A DNA stretch of 6,055 nucleotides from Chlorobiales bacterium (GTDB lineage Bacteria; Bacteroidota; Chlorobiia; Chlorobiales; Chlorobiaceae): assembly GCA_022360415.1 (NCBI GenBank), contig JAKSDB010000040.1, positions 1-6,055 on the forward strand. The letters run 5' to 3'. Within the stretch, counting starts at the first letter, position 1; every line of letters starts with the position of its first letter. Below the pieces are notes generated by a model. That model did not search any database, was not told the DNA's origin, and saw nothing but the letters and a program-made list of their open reading frames with translations. The translations under genes and the position numbers were made by a program. Below are positions 1 to 5,883 of the stretch, piece by piece.

Positions 1-1674
1 AACATCGTTGCCGCCGGGGAAGTTGACCTCTTCGTCTGTTTTCAGATCATTGCCGAGAACCTTGTCAAGCCAAAGGTCCAACGCTGCAATGTCAGGTTTC
101 TCCGGCATGATGAATGAAAAGGAAAACCGCTTCTGAAGTTGCTTGCCCATCACCTGGTTCGGACCCTGACGGAGAATTTCTCCGGATGTTTTTTTGAGCG
201 CCGTGCCCCGCTCCATCCGGGCAGCGATCAGCCTCTGAAGATCCGCACGTACAGGTTTTCCCTGTTCATTACGCGGTATTGTATCCAGAACGACAACGCG
301 GAAGGGGGCATGCGCACCAAGACGCTGACGCGCAAAGTCAAGCAGTTCCTGTTCGGTTACTGCTGCATTTTTTTTCAGCATTACAGCACAGATAGGTACA
401 TCCTGGTGAATTTCATGTTTCAAAGGTATTGCAGCCGCATCGTGGACATTCGGGTGGGCAACAAGGGTTTGCTCTATTTCTACCGGATAGATATTGATAC
501 CGTTCATGATCATCAGATCATCGGTTCGGCCGAGATGGATCAGTTGTCCATCCTCGGTCAGACGGCCCAGATCGCCCGGATAAAACCATCCATTCCTGAA
601 TGCTTTTGCTGTCGCCTCCTCATCGTGGAGATAACCGCTGATTGTAGCCTTGTTCTTTATACGGATATTGCCGGCCTTGCCGGGAGGCAATGGCTTGTCA
701 TCAGACCCAACTACTTGCAGTTGGAAACCTTTGTGCGGATGACCGACGTTACCCGGAATATCATAGACCTCTTCGAGATTGGTTTTGCATGTCGTGTGGC
801 ACTCGTTGGCTCCATACAGAATGTAGAGCTTCGAACAGAGCTCCCTACAAATCTTTTTGCGTAGCAAGGGCGTAACGGTAGATCCACCTATCATGAGAGC
901 TGAAAGAGATTCAAGATAACCCGTTGTTCCTTTCGGGAGAGATGCCAGAATCTGCTCAACATGAAAAACGGTGCCGTAAAGCACACTGACCCTGCCGGGT
1001 CTGGTCGTATCATGAAAATTAAGTTTATCAAAACTTCCTAATGCAATGCTTGCACCTTTAGTAAACACTTCGAGGTATCTCTGCTTTGAAGCATAGAAGT
1101 ATAAACGAATCATCGATGCAAAAATATCCTCCTTCTCATAGGGGAGCCAGCTCAGTCCCACCTGCATCCTCTCCCACTGCTGTCTGTGGGTTATCGGCAT
1201 GAGTTTCGACTTTCCTGTTGATCCAGAACCGGAAACAATGGTCCAGGGCGCTCTCGGCTTTGCTCTCCTGATCTTAGTATCAGAAGGCTCCGGAATCTCT
1301 TCCCCCCTTTTTAGCATAACCTGTATGGTCGTGAGACCCTTATCACCTGTACCAGGCACGTCAGTAACAAGAAATTTCGCATCCACAGCTTCAAGCAGCG
1401 CTTTTTGCTTGTCCGGCGGAGTGTTTAACGGGACGCTGAAAACAGTTGCACCTATACGGGCTGTAGCCATCATGGCAACGAGTTCTTCCATATCATTCTG
1501 CAAGCTGTGTACAACAACACTCCCGCTTTTCACACCATTTTGATGCAGCATATCTGCAATCAGCCAAGTGTTCTGGTCAAGCTCCCGGTATGTCCACGAT
1601 GTATTTTCCAGATAAATACATGGTTTGTCTCCAAGCTCTTCTGCTTGTCGCACCAGAATATCACTGATGTTCAT
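1..1674 (-). CDS. AMP-forming acyl/aminoacyl-activating enzyme (ANL superfamily), 3' end outside window
   Basis: Adenylate-forming enzyme expected to activate a carboxylic acid with ATP to an acyl-AMP and pass it to a thiol or other acceptor. An uninterrupted 558-codon frame runs to the window edge. Visible motifs: phosphate loop SGSGSTGKSK at residues 148-157; YGANE at 287-291 (usual YGxTE, with Asn for Thr); GWFYPGDLGR at 362-371 with ribose-binding Asp368; GRTDDLM hinge at 382-388; PRNEQGK with catalytic Lys473 at 467-473. All core catalytic residues are therefore present. The usual family ends soon after the last motif, but this protein continues at least 85 residues, with a carrier-like segment near 530-558. 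The start ATG follows an in-frame TAA 12 nt upstream; no clear Shine-Dalgarno precedes it. It lies 52 bp after the fourth glycosyltransferase on the same strand, so co-transcription is likely. Substrate is unknown: fatty acyl, aryl or amino acid are all possible. A Cys cluster (C276, C280, C292, C296) surrounds the YGANE motif. Confidence 0.92.
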   Translation of the reverse strand, partial: MNISDILVRQAEELGDKPCIYLENTSWTYRELDQNTWLIADMLHQNGVKSGSVVVHSLQNDMEELVAMMATARIGATVFSVPLNTPPDKQKALLEAVDAKFLVTDVPGTGDKGLTTIQVMLKRGEEIPEPSDTKIRRAKPRAPWTIVSGSGSTGKSKLMPITHRQQWERMQVGLSWLPYEKEDIFASMIRLYFYASKQRYLEVFTKGASIALGSFDKLNFHDTTRPGRVSVLYGTVFHVEQILASLPKGTTGYLESLSALMIGGSTVTPLLRKKICRELCSKLYILYGANECHTTCKTNLEEVYDIPGNVGHPHKGFQLQVVGSDDKPLPPGKAGNIRIKNKATISGYLHDEEATAKAFRNGWFYPGDLGRLTEDGQLIHLGRTDDLMIMNGINIYPVEIEQTLVAHPNVHDAAAIPLKHEIHQDVPICAVMLKKNAAVTEQELLDFARQRLGAHAPFRVVVLDTIPRNEQGKPVRADLQRLIAARMERGTALKKTSGEILRQGPNQVMGKQLQKRFSFSFIMPEKPDIAALDLWLDKVLGNDLKTDEEVNFPGGNDV

Positions 1675-1726
1675 GACCGTGATTTATAGAATGTGTTTTT
1701 AGGCGAATAGCTATTAAATGGCATAC

Positions 1727-2635
1727 TTATTGTTTTTTAATTTGGAGCCTGTCGAGTTTTGAACGTACATTCTCACTGGGTTTCATCGATAATGATAGTT
1801 GATAAAGATAGGTCGCCGTTCTGATCATCGGTTCCGGTGCTTTCATCATGAGATCACCAAAATGTTCCGCCAGCTTCGCTTGTTCTACACGGTCGTGCGT
1901 CGAGCAGAAATAACAGAAATCGTGCCGCCTCAAATACTCCAGGTTGAATTCTTCCCGCCAGAATATGATTGACTGTCTGTCCTTTGTCGACTGATTTTCA
2001 TGCATTCTCCTGCCGGAACTGAAAAAATCAAGTTTTCCCAGATCATATTTTTCTGAAATTCGAGTAAAAAACTGAAGATCCTGGCACCTTAAGAAACGCT
2101 CATCAAATAAACCAACGTCATCAATGACATTTTTTCTTACAAGGGTGGTGCTTGGAAGTATTGGATAAAGCTTCGGGAGAAGAAATTGAAGATGCAGGTC
2201 AGGCCTTTTCATGGGTGGCTTTACTTTAACTGCATTGGTCGTTTCTCCATCACTGCTGACCTGTAGATAGTCACAATAAAACATTGCAACCGAGTCCGAG
2301 GTGCTGCGACTGGCTTCCTGAAAAAACTTCATCGTATGCGGAAGATAAAAATCATCGGCATCGAGGAATGCAATGTGGTCCCCTGAGCTGTTGACAATTC
2401 CTGCGTTTCTTGCGGCAGGCAAACCTTTGTTTTCCTGGCTGAAAAGTTTTACCCTCGTATCTCTCAAAAAGGGTTCGACAGCACTCGCCGTACCGTCTGT
2501 CGAGCCGTCATCAACAACAATAATCTCCCAACCGTTCTGTTCTGTTTGTTCAAAACAACTTTCGATCGCCTTGCCTATAAACTTTTCTCCGTTATAGACG
2601 GGAATGACAATCGATATCAGGTTTGCTGCTCCCAT
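1727..2635 (-). CDS. Family 2 glycosyltransferase (GT-4, last of four paralogues)
   Basis: Predicted inverting GT-A fold glycosyltransferase, 302 residues, that would move a sugar from a nucleotide-sugar to an unknown acceptor in the cytosol; no signal peptide or membrane segment is visible. Motifs: IPVYNG at 11-16, VDDGSTD at 41-47, NKGLPAARNAG at 69-79, metal-binding LDADD at 91-95, and QD at 185-186 with Asp186 as probable catalytic base. The C-terminal part has WREEFNLEYLRRHDFCYFC, containing H238-x2-C241-x2-C244-x2-H247, then a helical-looking stretch ending in a basic tail. The N-terminus (MGAANLIS) resembles GT-3, but the middle (VKPPMKRP, PSTTLVRK, QD) and the YLYQLSLSMK end resemble GT-1, so the gene looks recombinant. 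The ATG is only 7 nt from a GTAAAGAAAC sequence, and no good Shine-Dalgarno is seen. It is 124 bp downstream of GT-3. Glycosyltransferase call is firm; donor and acceptor are unknown. Confidence 0.95.
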   Translation of the reverse strand: MGAANLISIVIPVYNGEKFIGKAIESCFEQTEQNGWEIIVVDDGSTDGTASAVEPFLRDTRVKLFSQENKGLPAARNAGIVNSSGDHIAFLDADDFYLPHTMKFFQEASRSTSDSVAMFYCDYLQVSSDGETTNAVKVKPPMKRPDLHLQFLLPKLYPILPSTTLVRKNVIDDVGLFDERFLRCQDLQFFTRISEKYDLGKLDFFSSGRRMHENQSTKDRQSIIFWREEFNLEYLRRHDFCYFCSTHDRVEQAKLAEHFGDLMMKAPEPMIRTATYLYQLSLSMKPSENVRSKLDRLQIKKQ

Positions 2636-2759
2636 AATAAAGTTTCTTTACGAATAGATTGGCTTTTTTTAAAGTTTGCCTTTTTAGAAGATAAATTCGA
2701 CCGGCGAGTCTTTTCAATCAGATCCCCCCCAGTTGAAAAGAATGTGGTTTGTTGTTACA
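2636..2759. other. Spacer between GT-3 and GT-4, homologous to the GT-2/GT-3 spacer
   Basis: 124 bp without a coding frame. Against 3705-3828 it is strongly conserved near the GT-3 stop and near the GT-4 start, and more diverged in between. It contains a C7 run on the plus strand (2724-2730) inside the loop of an inverted repeat, and GTAAAGAAAC (minus strand, 2642-2651) just before the GT-4 start. Confidence 0.7.
2710..2740. repeat. Inverted repeat in the GT-3/GT-4 spacer
   Basis: Arms CTTTTCAA (2710-2717) and TTGAAAAG (2733-2740) are perfect 8-bp complements around a 15-nt loop. The stem is AT-rich and has no following U tract in the transcript sense, so it is not a classical terminator. 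It could be a weak RNA hairpin or a protein-binding dyad. Confidence 0.5.
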
Positions 2760-3704
2760 CTATTCTTCCCCTGATTGGTCTCCTGATGTTTCATCCGCTT
2801 TGAGACTTCTGAGCTTTGTCAGTACTCTTGGAGAGAATCTCATTGATAGGGAACGTTCATATAAATACTCCGCGGTTCTGACACAAGGCCCCCAGGGAGG
2901 AGTAGCTTTGAGCATCGCATCACCAAAGTACTCGGCCAGACCTGCCTGTTTTTGACGATCGTGCGTCGAACAGAAATAACAGAAGTCATGCCGTTTCAGG
3001 TACTCCAGGCTGAACTCTTCACGCCAGTGAATCATAGTATTTGTATCCTTTGTCATCTGCTCCCGATGAACTCTTCTGCAAACCCCGAAAAAATCCAGCA
3101 TTTCCACATCATATTTCTCAACTATCCTTGTAAACAATTCTATGTCCTCGCATGACAGGTATCGTTCATTGAACAGACCGACTTTTTCAAGTGCATCCCG
3201 CCTTGTAACGATCGTACTTGGCTGCAGGTCTTTTTTCCTTCTCATAAGCATTTGAAGATGAAGATCAGGACGCTTCTTAGTGAGAGGTGGAACACGCTTT
3301 CCGAACAGGCGTGCACCGTGCTCATTGATCAAAATATAATTGCTATAAAACAGGGCGACACTTTCCTGAGCCCTGCCAAAGGATGCCAGAAAGCTCCCTA
3401 TCGTATGGGACAGATAACGATCGTCTGCATCAAGAAACGCGATATAGTTCCCCGAGCTCTCCAGAATTCCGCTATTCCTTGCTGACGCTACTCCTTTATT
3501 CCGCTGATTGATCAGCTTTATTCTCGGATCATCGAGGTATTTTTCTACTACCTGTATCGTACTGTCAGTCGAGCCATCGTTGACGACGACTAACTCCCAA
3601 ACATTCTGTGCAGTCTGCTGAAGACAGCTTTCGACAGCTTGCCCGATATACTTCTCGCCGTTATAGACCGGTATGATAATCGATACCAGCTTTCCTGCTC
3701 CCAT
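2760..3704 (-). CDS. Family 2 glycosyltransferase (GT-3)
   Basis: Predicted GT-A fold glycosyltransferase, 314 residues, soluble. Motifs: IPVYNG at 11-16, VNDGSTD at 41-47, NKGVASARNSG at 69-79, LDADD at 91-95, and SCEDIELFTRI at 184-194 with Asp187 as probable catalytic base. The H239-x2-C242-x2-C245-x2-H248 signature lies in the conserved LKRHDFCYFCSTHDR stretch. The C-terminus ends in LRSLKADE..GDQSGEE, nearly the same as GT-2, and the 3' spacer is also shared with GT-2; the two genes have identical length because one single-codon insertion in each cancels the other (an extra residue near 67-69 in GT-2, and near 141-144 in GT-3). The segment around residue 155 (LMRRKKDLQPST) is more basic than in the other copies, which may reflect a different acceptor. 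The start ATG aligns with that of GT-4; no clear Shine-Dalgarno is present. Substrates are unknown. Confidence 0.95.
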   Translation of the reverse strand: MGAGKLVSIIIPVYNGEKYIGQAVESCLQQTAQNVWELVVVNDGSTDSTIQVVEKYLDDPRIKLINQRNKGVASARNSGILESSGNYIAFLDADDRYLSHTIGSFLASFGRAQESVALFYSNYILINEHGARLFGKRVPPLTKKRPDLHLQMLMRRKKDLQPSTIVTRRDALEKVGLFNERYLSCEDIELFTRIVEKYDVEMLDFFGVCRRVHREQMTKDTNTMIHWREEFSLEYLKRHDFCYFCSTHDRQKQAGLAEYFGDAMLKATPPWGPCVRTAEYLYERSLSMRFSPRVLTKLRSLKADETSGDQSGEE

Positions 3705-3828
3705 AATGAAGATTCTTTACAAATTGATTCGCAGTTTTATAAGCCTTCCTAAAGAAAATTTTACGGCCAGTGAGTCTTTTTCAATCAGATAAACCTACCA
3801 GTTGAATAGAATGTGGTTTGTTGTTGCA
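3705..3828. other. Spacer between GT-2 and GT-3, homologous to the GT-3/GT-4 spacer
   Basis: 124 bp without a coding frame. The half next to the GT-2 stop is the better conserved half when compared with 2636-2759. It contains TTCAA (3780-3784) and TTGAA (3802-3806), a weaker version of the inverted repeat in the other spacer. No run of U follows it in the mRNA sense, so it is not an evident terminator. The end next to GT-3 has GTAAAGAATC at 3711-3720. Confidence 0.7.
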
Positions 3829-4773
3829 CTATTCCTCCCCTGATTGATCTCCAGGAACTTCATCCGCTTTGAGACTCCTGAGCTTTATCTGAACTCTCGA
3901 AGAGTATCTCATTGATAGGGAAAGCTCATATAAATACTCCGCAGTTCTGGGATAAGGCCCCCAGGGAGGAAGAGCCTTCATCATCATATCGCCATAGCTT
4001 TCTGCCACTACAGCTTGCTTTTTCCGGTCGTGTGTCGTACAGAAATAACAGAAGTCATGTCGTTTCAGGTACTCAAGATTGAATTCTTCACGCCAGAAAA
4101 TCATAGTACTTGTATCCTTCGTCATCTGCTCCTGATGGAATCTTCTCCGGGTGCTGAAAAAGCCAAGCCTTGCAATATCATACCTTTCTATAATCCTGGT
4201 AAACAACTCTATGTCTTCGCATGAAAGAAAACGTTCATCAAACATACCGACCTTTTCCAGAGCGTCTTTTCTTATAATCGACGTACTCGGCTGTATATCT
4301 TTTAGGCGCGGCAAGAGTACTTGAAAGTGAAGATCAGGCCTTTTCATGGGGGGCGGAACACGCTTTGCCCCTGTCGTTTCCCCTTTCTCGTTGATGCAAA
4401 GGTAATCACTGTAAAACATGGCTATCGTCCGCCTTGCTTTTTCGCAGGCAGTATGGAAGTTTTTTATCGTATGGGGCATATAACAGTCGTCGGTATCCAG
4501 AAACGCAACATAATTACCGGCGCTGTTTCGAATCCCAGTGTTTCTGGCTGAAGGCAACCCTTTGTTCCTTTCATGAACAATCAGTTTTATTCTTGGATCA
4601 TCCAGATAGTTTTCGACAACCTGTTGCGAATTGTCCGTTGAACCGTCATTAACAACAATTGCTTCCCATCCCTGTTTTTCGCTCTGATGAAGGCAGCTTT
4701 CGATGGCTTTCCCGACAAACCGCTCGCCGTTGTAGACCGGTATGATGATCGAGATAAGGTTTTTCGATATCAC
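3829..4773 (-). CDS. Family 2 glycosyltransferase (GT-2), GTG start
   Basis: Predicted GT-A fold glycosyltransferase, 314 residues, soluble. Motifs: IPVYNG at 11-16, VNDGSTD at 41-47, NKGLPSARNTG at 70-80, and metal-binding LDTDD at 92-96, where Thr replaces the Ala found in the three paralogues (the two metal-ligand Asp residues are kept). SCEDIELFTRI at 184-194 holds probable base Asp187. The H239-x2-C242-x2-C245-x2-H248 signature is intact. Translation starts at GTG: this codon lines up exactly with the ATG of GT-1 (ASKNLIS versus ISKNLIS), and AAAGGAG lies 4 nt upstream. A 27-nt stretch at the 5' end (4742-4768) is identical to GT-1 (5749-5775), whereas the C-terminal half and 3' spacer match GT-3. 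It follows GT-1 by 53 bp. Donor and acceptor cannot be deduced. Confidence 0.95.
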   Translation of the reverse strand: MISKNLISIIIPVYNGERFVGKAIESCLHQSEKQGWEAIVVNDGSTDNSQQVVENYLDDPRIKLIVHERNKGLPSARNTGIRNSAGNYVAFLDTDDCYMPHTIKNFHTACEKARRTIAMFYSDYLCINEKGETTGAKRVPPPMKRPDLHFQVLLPRLKDIQPSTSIIRKDALEKVGMFDERFLSCEDIELFTRIIERYDIARLGFFSTRRRFHQEQMTKDTSTMIFWREEFNLEYLKRHDFCYFCTTHDRKKQAVVAESYGDMMMKALPPWGPYPRTAEYLYELSLSMRYSSRVQIKLRSLKADEVPGDQSGEE

Positions 4774-4777
4774 CTTG

Positions 4778-4784
4778 CTCCTTT
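4778..4784 (-). promoter_or_regulatory. Ribosome-binding site deciding the GTG start of GT-2
   Basis: AAAGGAG on the minus strand, 4 nt before the GTG at 4773. It is the strongest Shine-Dalgarno in the window, and with the alignment to GT-1 it fixes GTG, not a later ATG, as the start. Confidence 0.75.
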
Positions 4785-4826
4785 CCTAGCGTTTTTTTGC
4801 TGACATCCGAATCTTTACGCCTGGCT

Positions 4827-5780
4827 TCACTTCCTGTCAGTTGCTGCACTAACGACTGATTCGGGATTTGTCGTTTTTTTTGTCTCGATTCGTTCCAATT
4901 TCAGAAGCAGGCGTTGATCGAACTTCATCGATAACGACAGCTGATAAAGATAGGTTGCCGATTTGACCTGCGCACCGGCTGTATCATTCAGCAGGATATC
5001 ACCGAAATGCTCGGCCAATCTCGCCTGTTGTCCCCGGTCGTGCGTTGAACAGAAATAACAGAAGTCGTGCCTCTTGAGGTAGTCCAGGTTCCTTTCGTCA
5101 CGCCAAAAAATCATGGCACGTCGATTTTTTATCATCTGACCGTCGTGTATTCTTCTTTTGGAAGAGAAAAAATCCAGTTTGGTAATATCGTATCTCTCAA
5201 CAATCTTTGAAAATAAATGCTTATCCTGACCCTGAACAAACCGTTCGTCGAACATACCCACCCTTTCAAGCGCATCTTTACGCACAAGAGTCGTACTCGG
5301 AATCATCGGCGTCAGGTTCGGCAGGAGAAACTGTACATGGAGTTCAGGCCGTTTCATGGGCGGCTTTACACGGATAGCTGCGGTTGTTTCCCCATGTTCG
5401 TTGATTTGCAGGTAATTGCAATAGAACATGGCAATGGATTCGGATGCATTGGCGCAGGCCTTTTGATAGCCCTGGATGGTATGCGGAAGATAGCAGTCAT
5501 CGGCATCGAGAAACGAAACATAATTTCCGGAACTGTTGACTATACCGTTGTTTTTCGCTGCCGATATTCCTTTGTTCTCCTGGTGGATCAGCTTAATTCG
5601 TGAATCTTCCAGATACTTTTCGATAATCTGTACCGTTCCGTCGGTTGACCCGTCATTGACGACTATCAATTCCCAACCGTGCTTGACGCGTTGCTCAAGA
5701 CAGCTTTCGATTGCCTCCCCGATAAACCGCTCACCGTTATACACCGACATGATGATCGAGATAAGGTTTTTCGATGCCAT
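4827..5780 (-). CDS. Family 2 glycosyltransferase (GT-1, first of four paralogues)
   Basis: Predicted GT-A fold glycosyltransferase, 317 residues, soluble, and the first gene after rel. Motifs: MSVYNG at 11-16 (the paralogues have IPVYNG, so the usual Pro is Ser), VNDGSTD at 41-47, NKGISAAKNNG at 69-79 (Lys where the paralogues have the common Arg), LDADD at 91-95, and GQDKHLFSKI at 184-193 with Asp186 as probable base. H238-x2-C241-x2-C244-x2-H247 is conserved. The C-terminal tail after SLSMK is longer than in GT-4 and includes an A8 tract in the coding strand (4874-4881). ATG at 5780 is chosen because AGAGGA lies 7 nt upstream and the N-terminus aligns with GT-2. The unusual residues at two motifs may mean altered donor handling, but the Asp residues needed for catalysis are present, so I do not call it dead. 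Substrates are unknown. Confidence 0.94.
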   Translation of the reverse strand: MASKNLISIIMSVYNGERFIGEAIESCLEQRVKHGWELIVVNDGSTDGTVQIIEKYLEDSRIKLIHQENKGISAAKNNGIVNSSGNYVSFLDADDCYLPHTIQGYQKACANASESIAMFYCNYLQINEHGETTAAIRVKPPMKRPELHVQFLLPNLTPMIPSTTLVRKDALERVGMFDERFVQGQDKHLFSKIVERYDITKLDFFSSKRRIHDGQMIKNRRAMIFWRDERNLDYLKRHDFCYFCSTHDRGQQARLAEHFGDILLNDTAGAQVKSATYLYQLSLSMKFDQRLLLKLERIETKKTTNPESVVSAATDRK

Positions 5781-5787
5781 ACCATAT

Positions 5788-5793
5788 TCCTCT
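5788..5793 (-). promoter_or_regulatory. Ribosome-binding site of GT-1
   Basis: AGAGGA on the minus strand, 7 nt before the ATG at 5780. It supports the start chosen for GT-1 and contrasts with the lack of such a site before GT-3 and GT-4. Confidence 0.7.
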
Positions 5794-5843
5794 TACAGTT
5801 ATGTATGTCGATTCTTTACAGGAATTCGCCGGGCAGCCGTCTA

Positions 5844-5872
5844 TGTATATCTAAAACAACGTTTCGGAACAA
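5844..5872 (-). promoter_or_regulatory. Possible sigma-70-like promoter before the glycosyltransferase genes
   Basis: Read on the minus strand, TTGTTC (5867-5872) and TATACA (5844-5849) are separated by 17 bp in the gap between rel and GT-1. Each hexamer matches four of six consensus bases. Position and spacing are right for starting the downstream run of genes, but the match is weak and the region is AT-rich, so it could be chance. Confidence 0.25.
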
Positions 5873-5883
5873 TCGGAAGCCGT

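Larger units (their letters stand above)
2636..4773 (-). repeat. Tandem duplication: two 1069-bp units (GT gene plus 3' spacer)
   Basis: Unit one is 3705-4773 (GT-2 plus spacer) and unit two is 2636-3704 (GT-3 plus spacer). Both are exactly 1069 bp: a 945-bp gene and a 124-bp spacer. The gene ends share LRSLKADE..GDQSGEE. The spacers share GATTGAAAA, CAACTGG and AATAAACC-type blocks, and a nearly identical run just after the stop codons (2741-2759 against 3810-3828 on the plus strand). Divergence within the genes shows the duplication is not recent. Confidence 0.85.

Noticed and set aside
368..375. A8 tract in the ligase coding strand as a programmed frameshift or phase-variation site
   Set aside because: The frame is intact, no alternative product is visible, and similar short A tracts occur elsewhere (for example 4874-4881).
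139..864. Long plus-strand open frame (241 codons)
   Set aside because: It lies wholly opposite the ligase gene, whose minus-strand frame shows all ANL motifs; the plus-strand translation has no recognisable features.
1199..1543. Plus-strand open frame (114 codons)
   Set aside because: Antisense shadow of the ligase N-terminal region, with no domain or ribosome-binding site that would support it.
1675..1726. Possible terminator or operator between GT-4 and the ligase (AATAGCTATT palindrome at 1706-1715)
   Set aside because: The palindrome is only 10 bp with no loop and no U tract, easily found by chance in AT-rich DNA.
2636..4773. Tandem repeats considered as a CRISPR array or mobile element
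   Set aside because: The repeated unit is a whole gene plus spacer; there is no transposase, no short regular repeat and no terminal inverted repeats.
4649..4849. Minus-strand open frame bridging GT-1 and GT-2
   Set aside because: It overlaps the 5' end of GT-2 in another frame and the 3' end of GT-1; the GT frames explain the sequence.
5861..5880. TCGGAA repeated twice after the rel stop, considered as a terminator stem
   Set aside because: The two copies are direct, not inverted, so they cannot form a hairpin.
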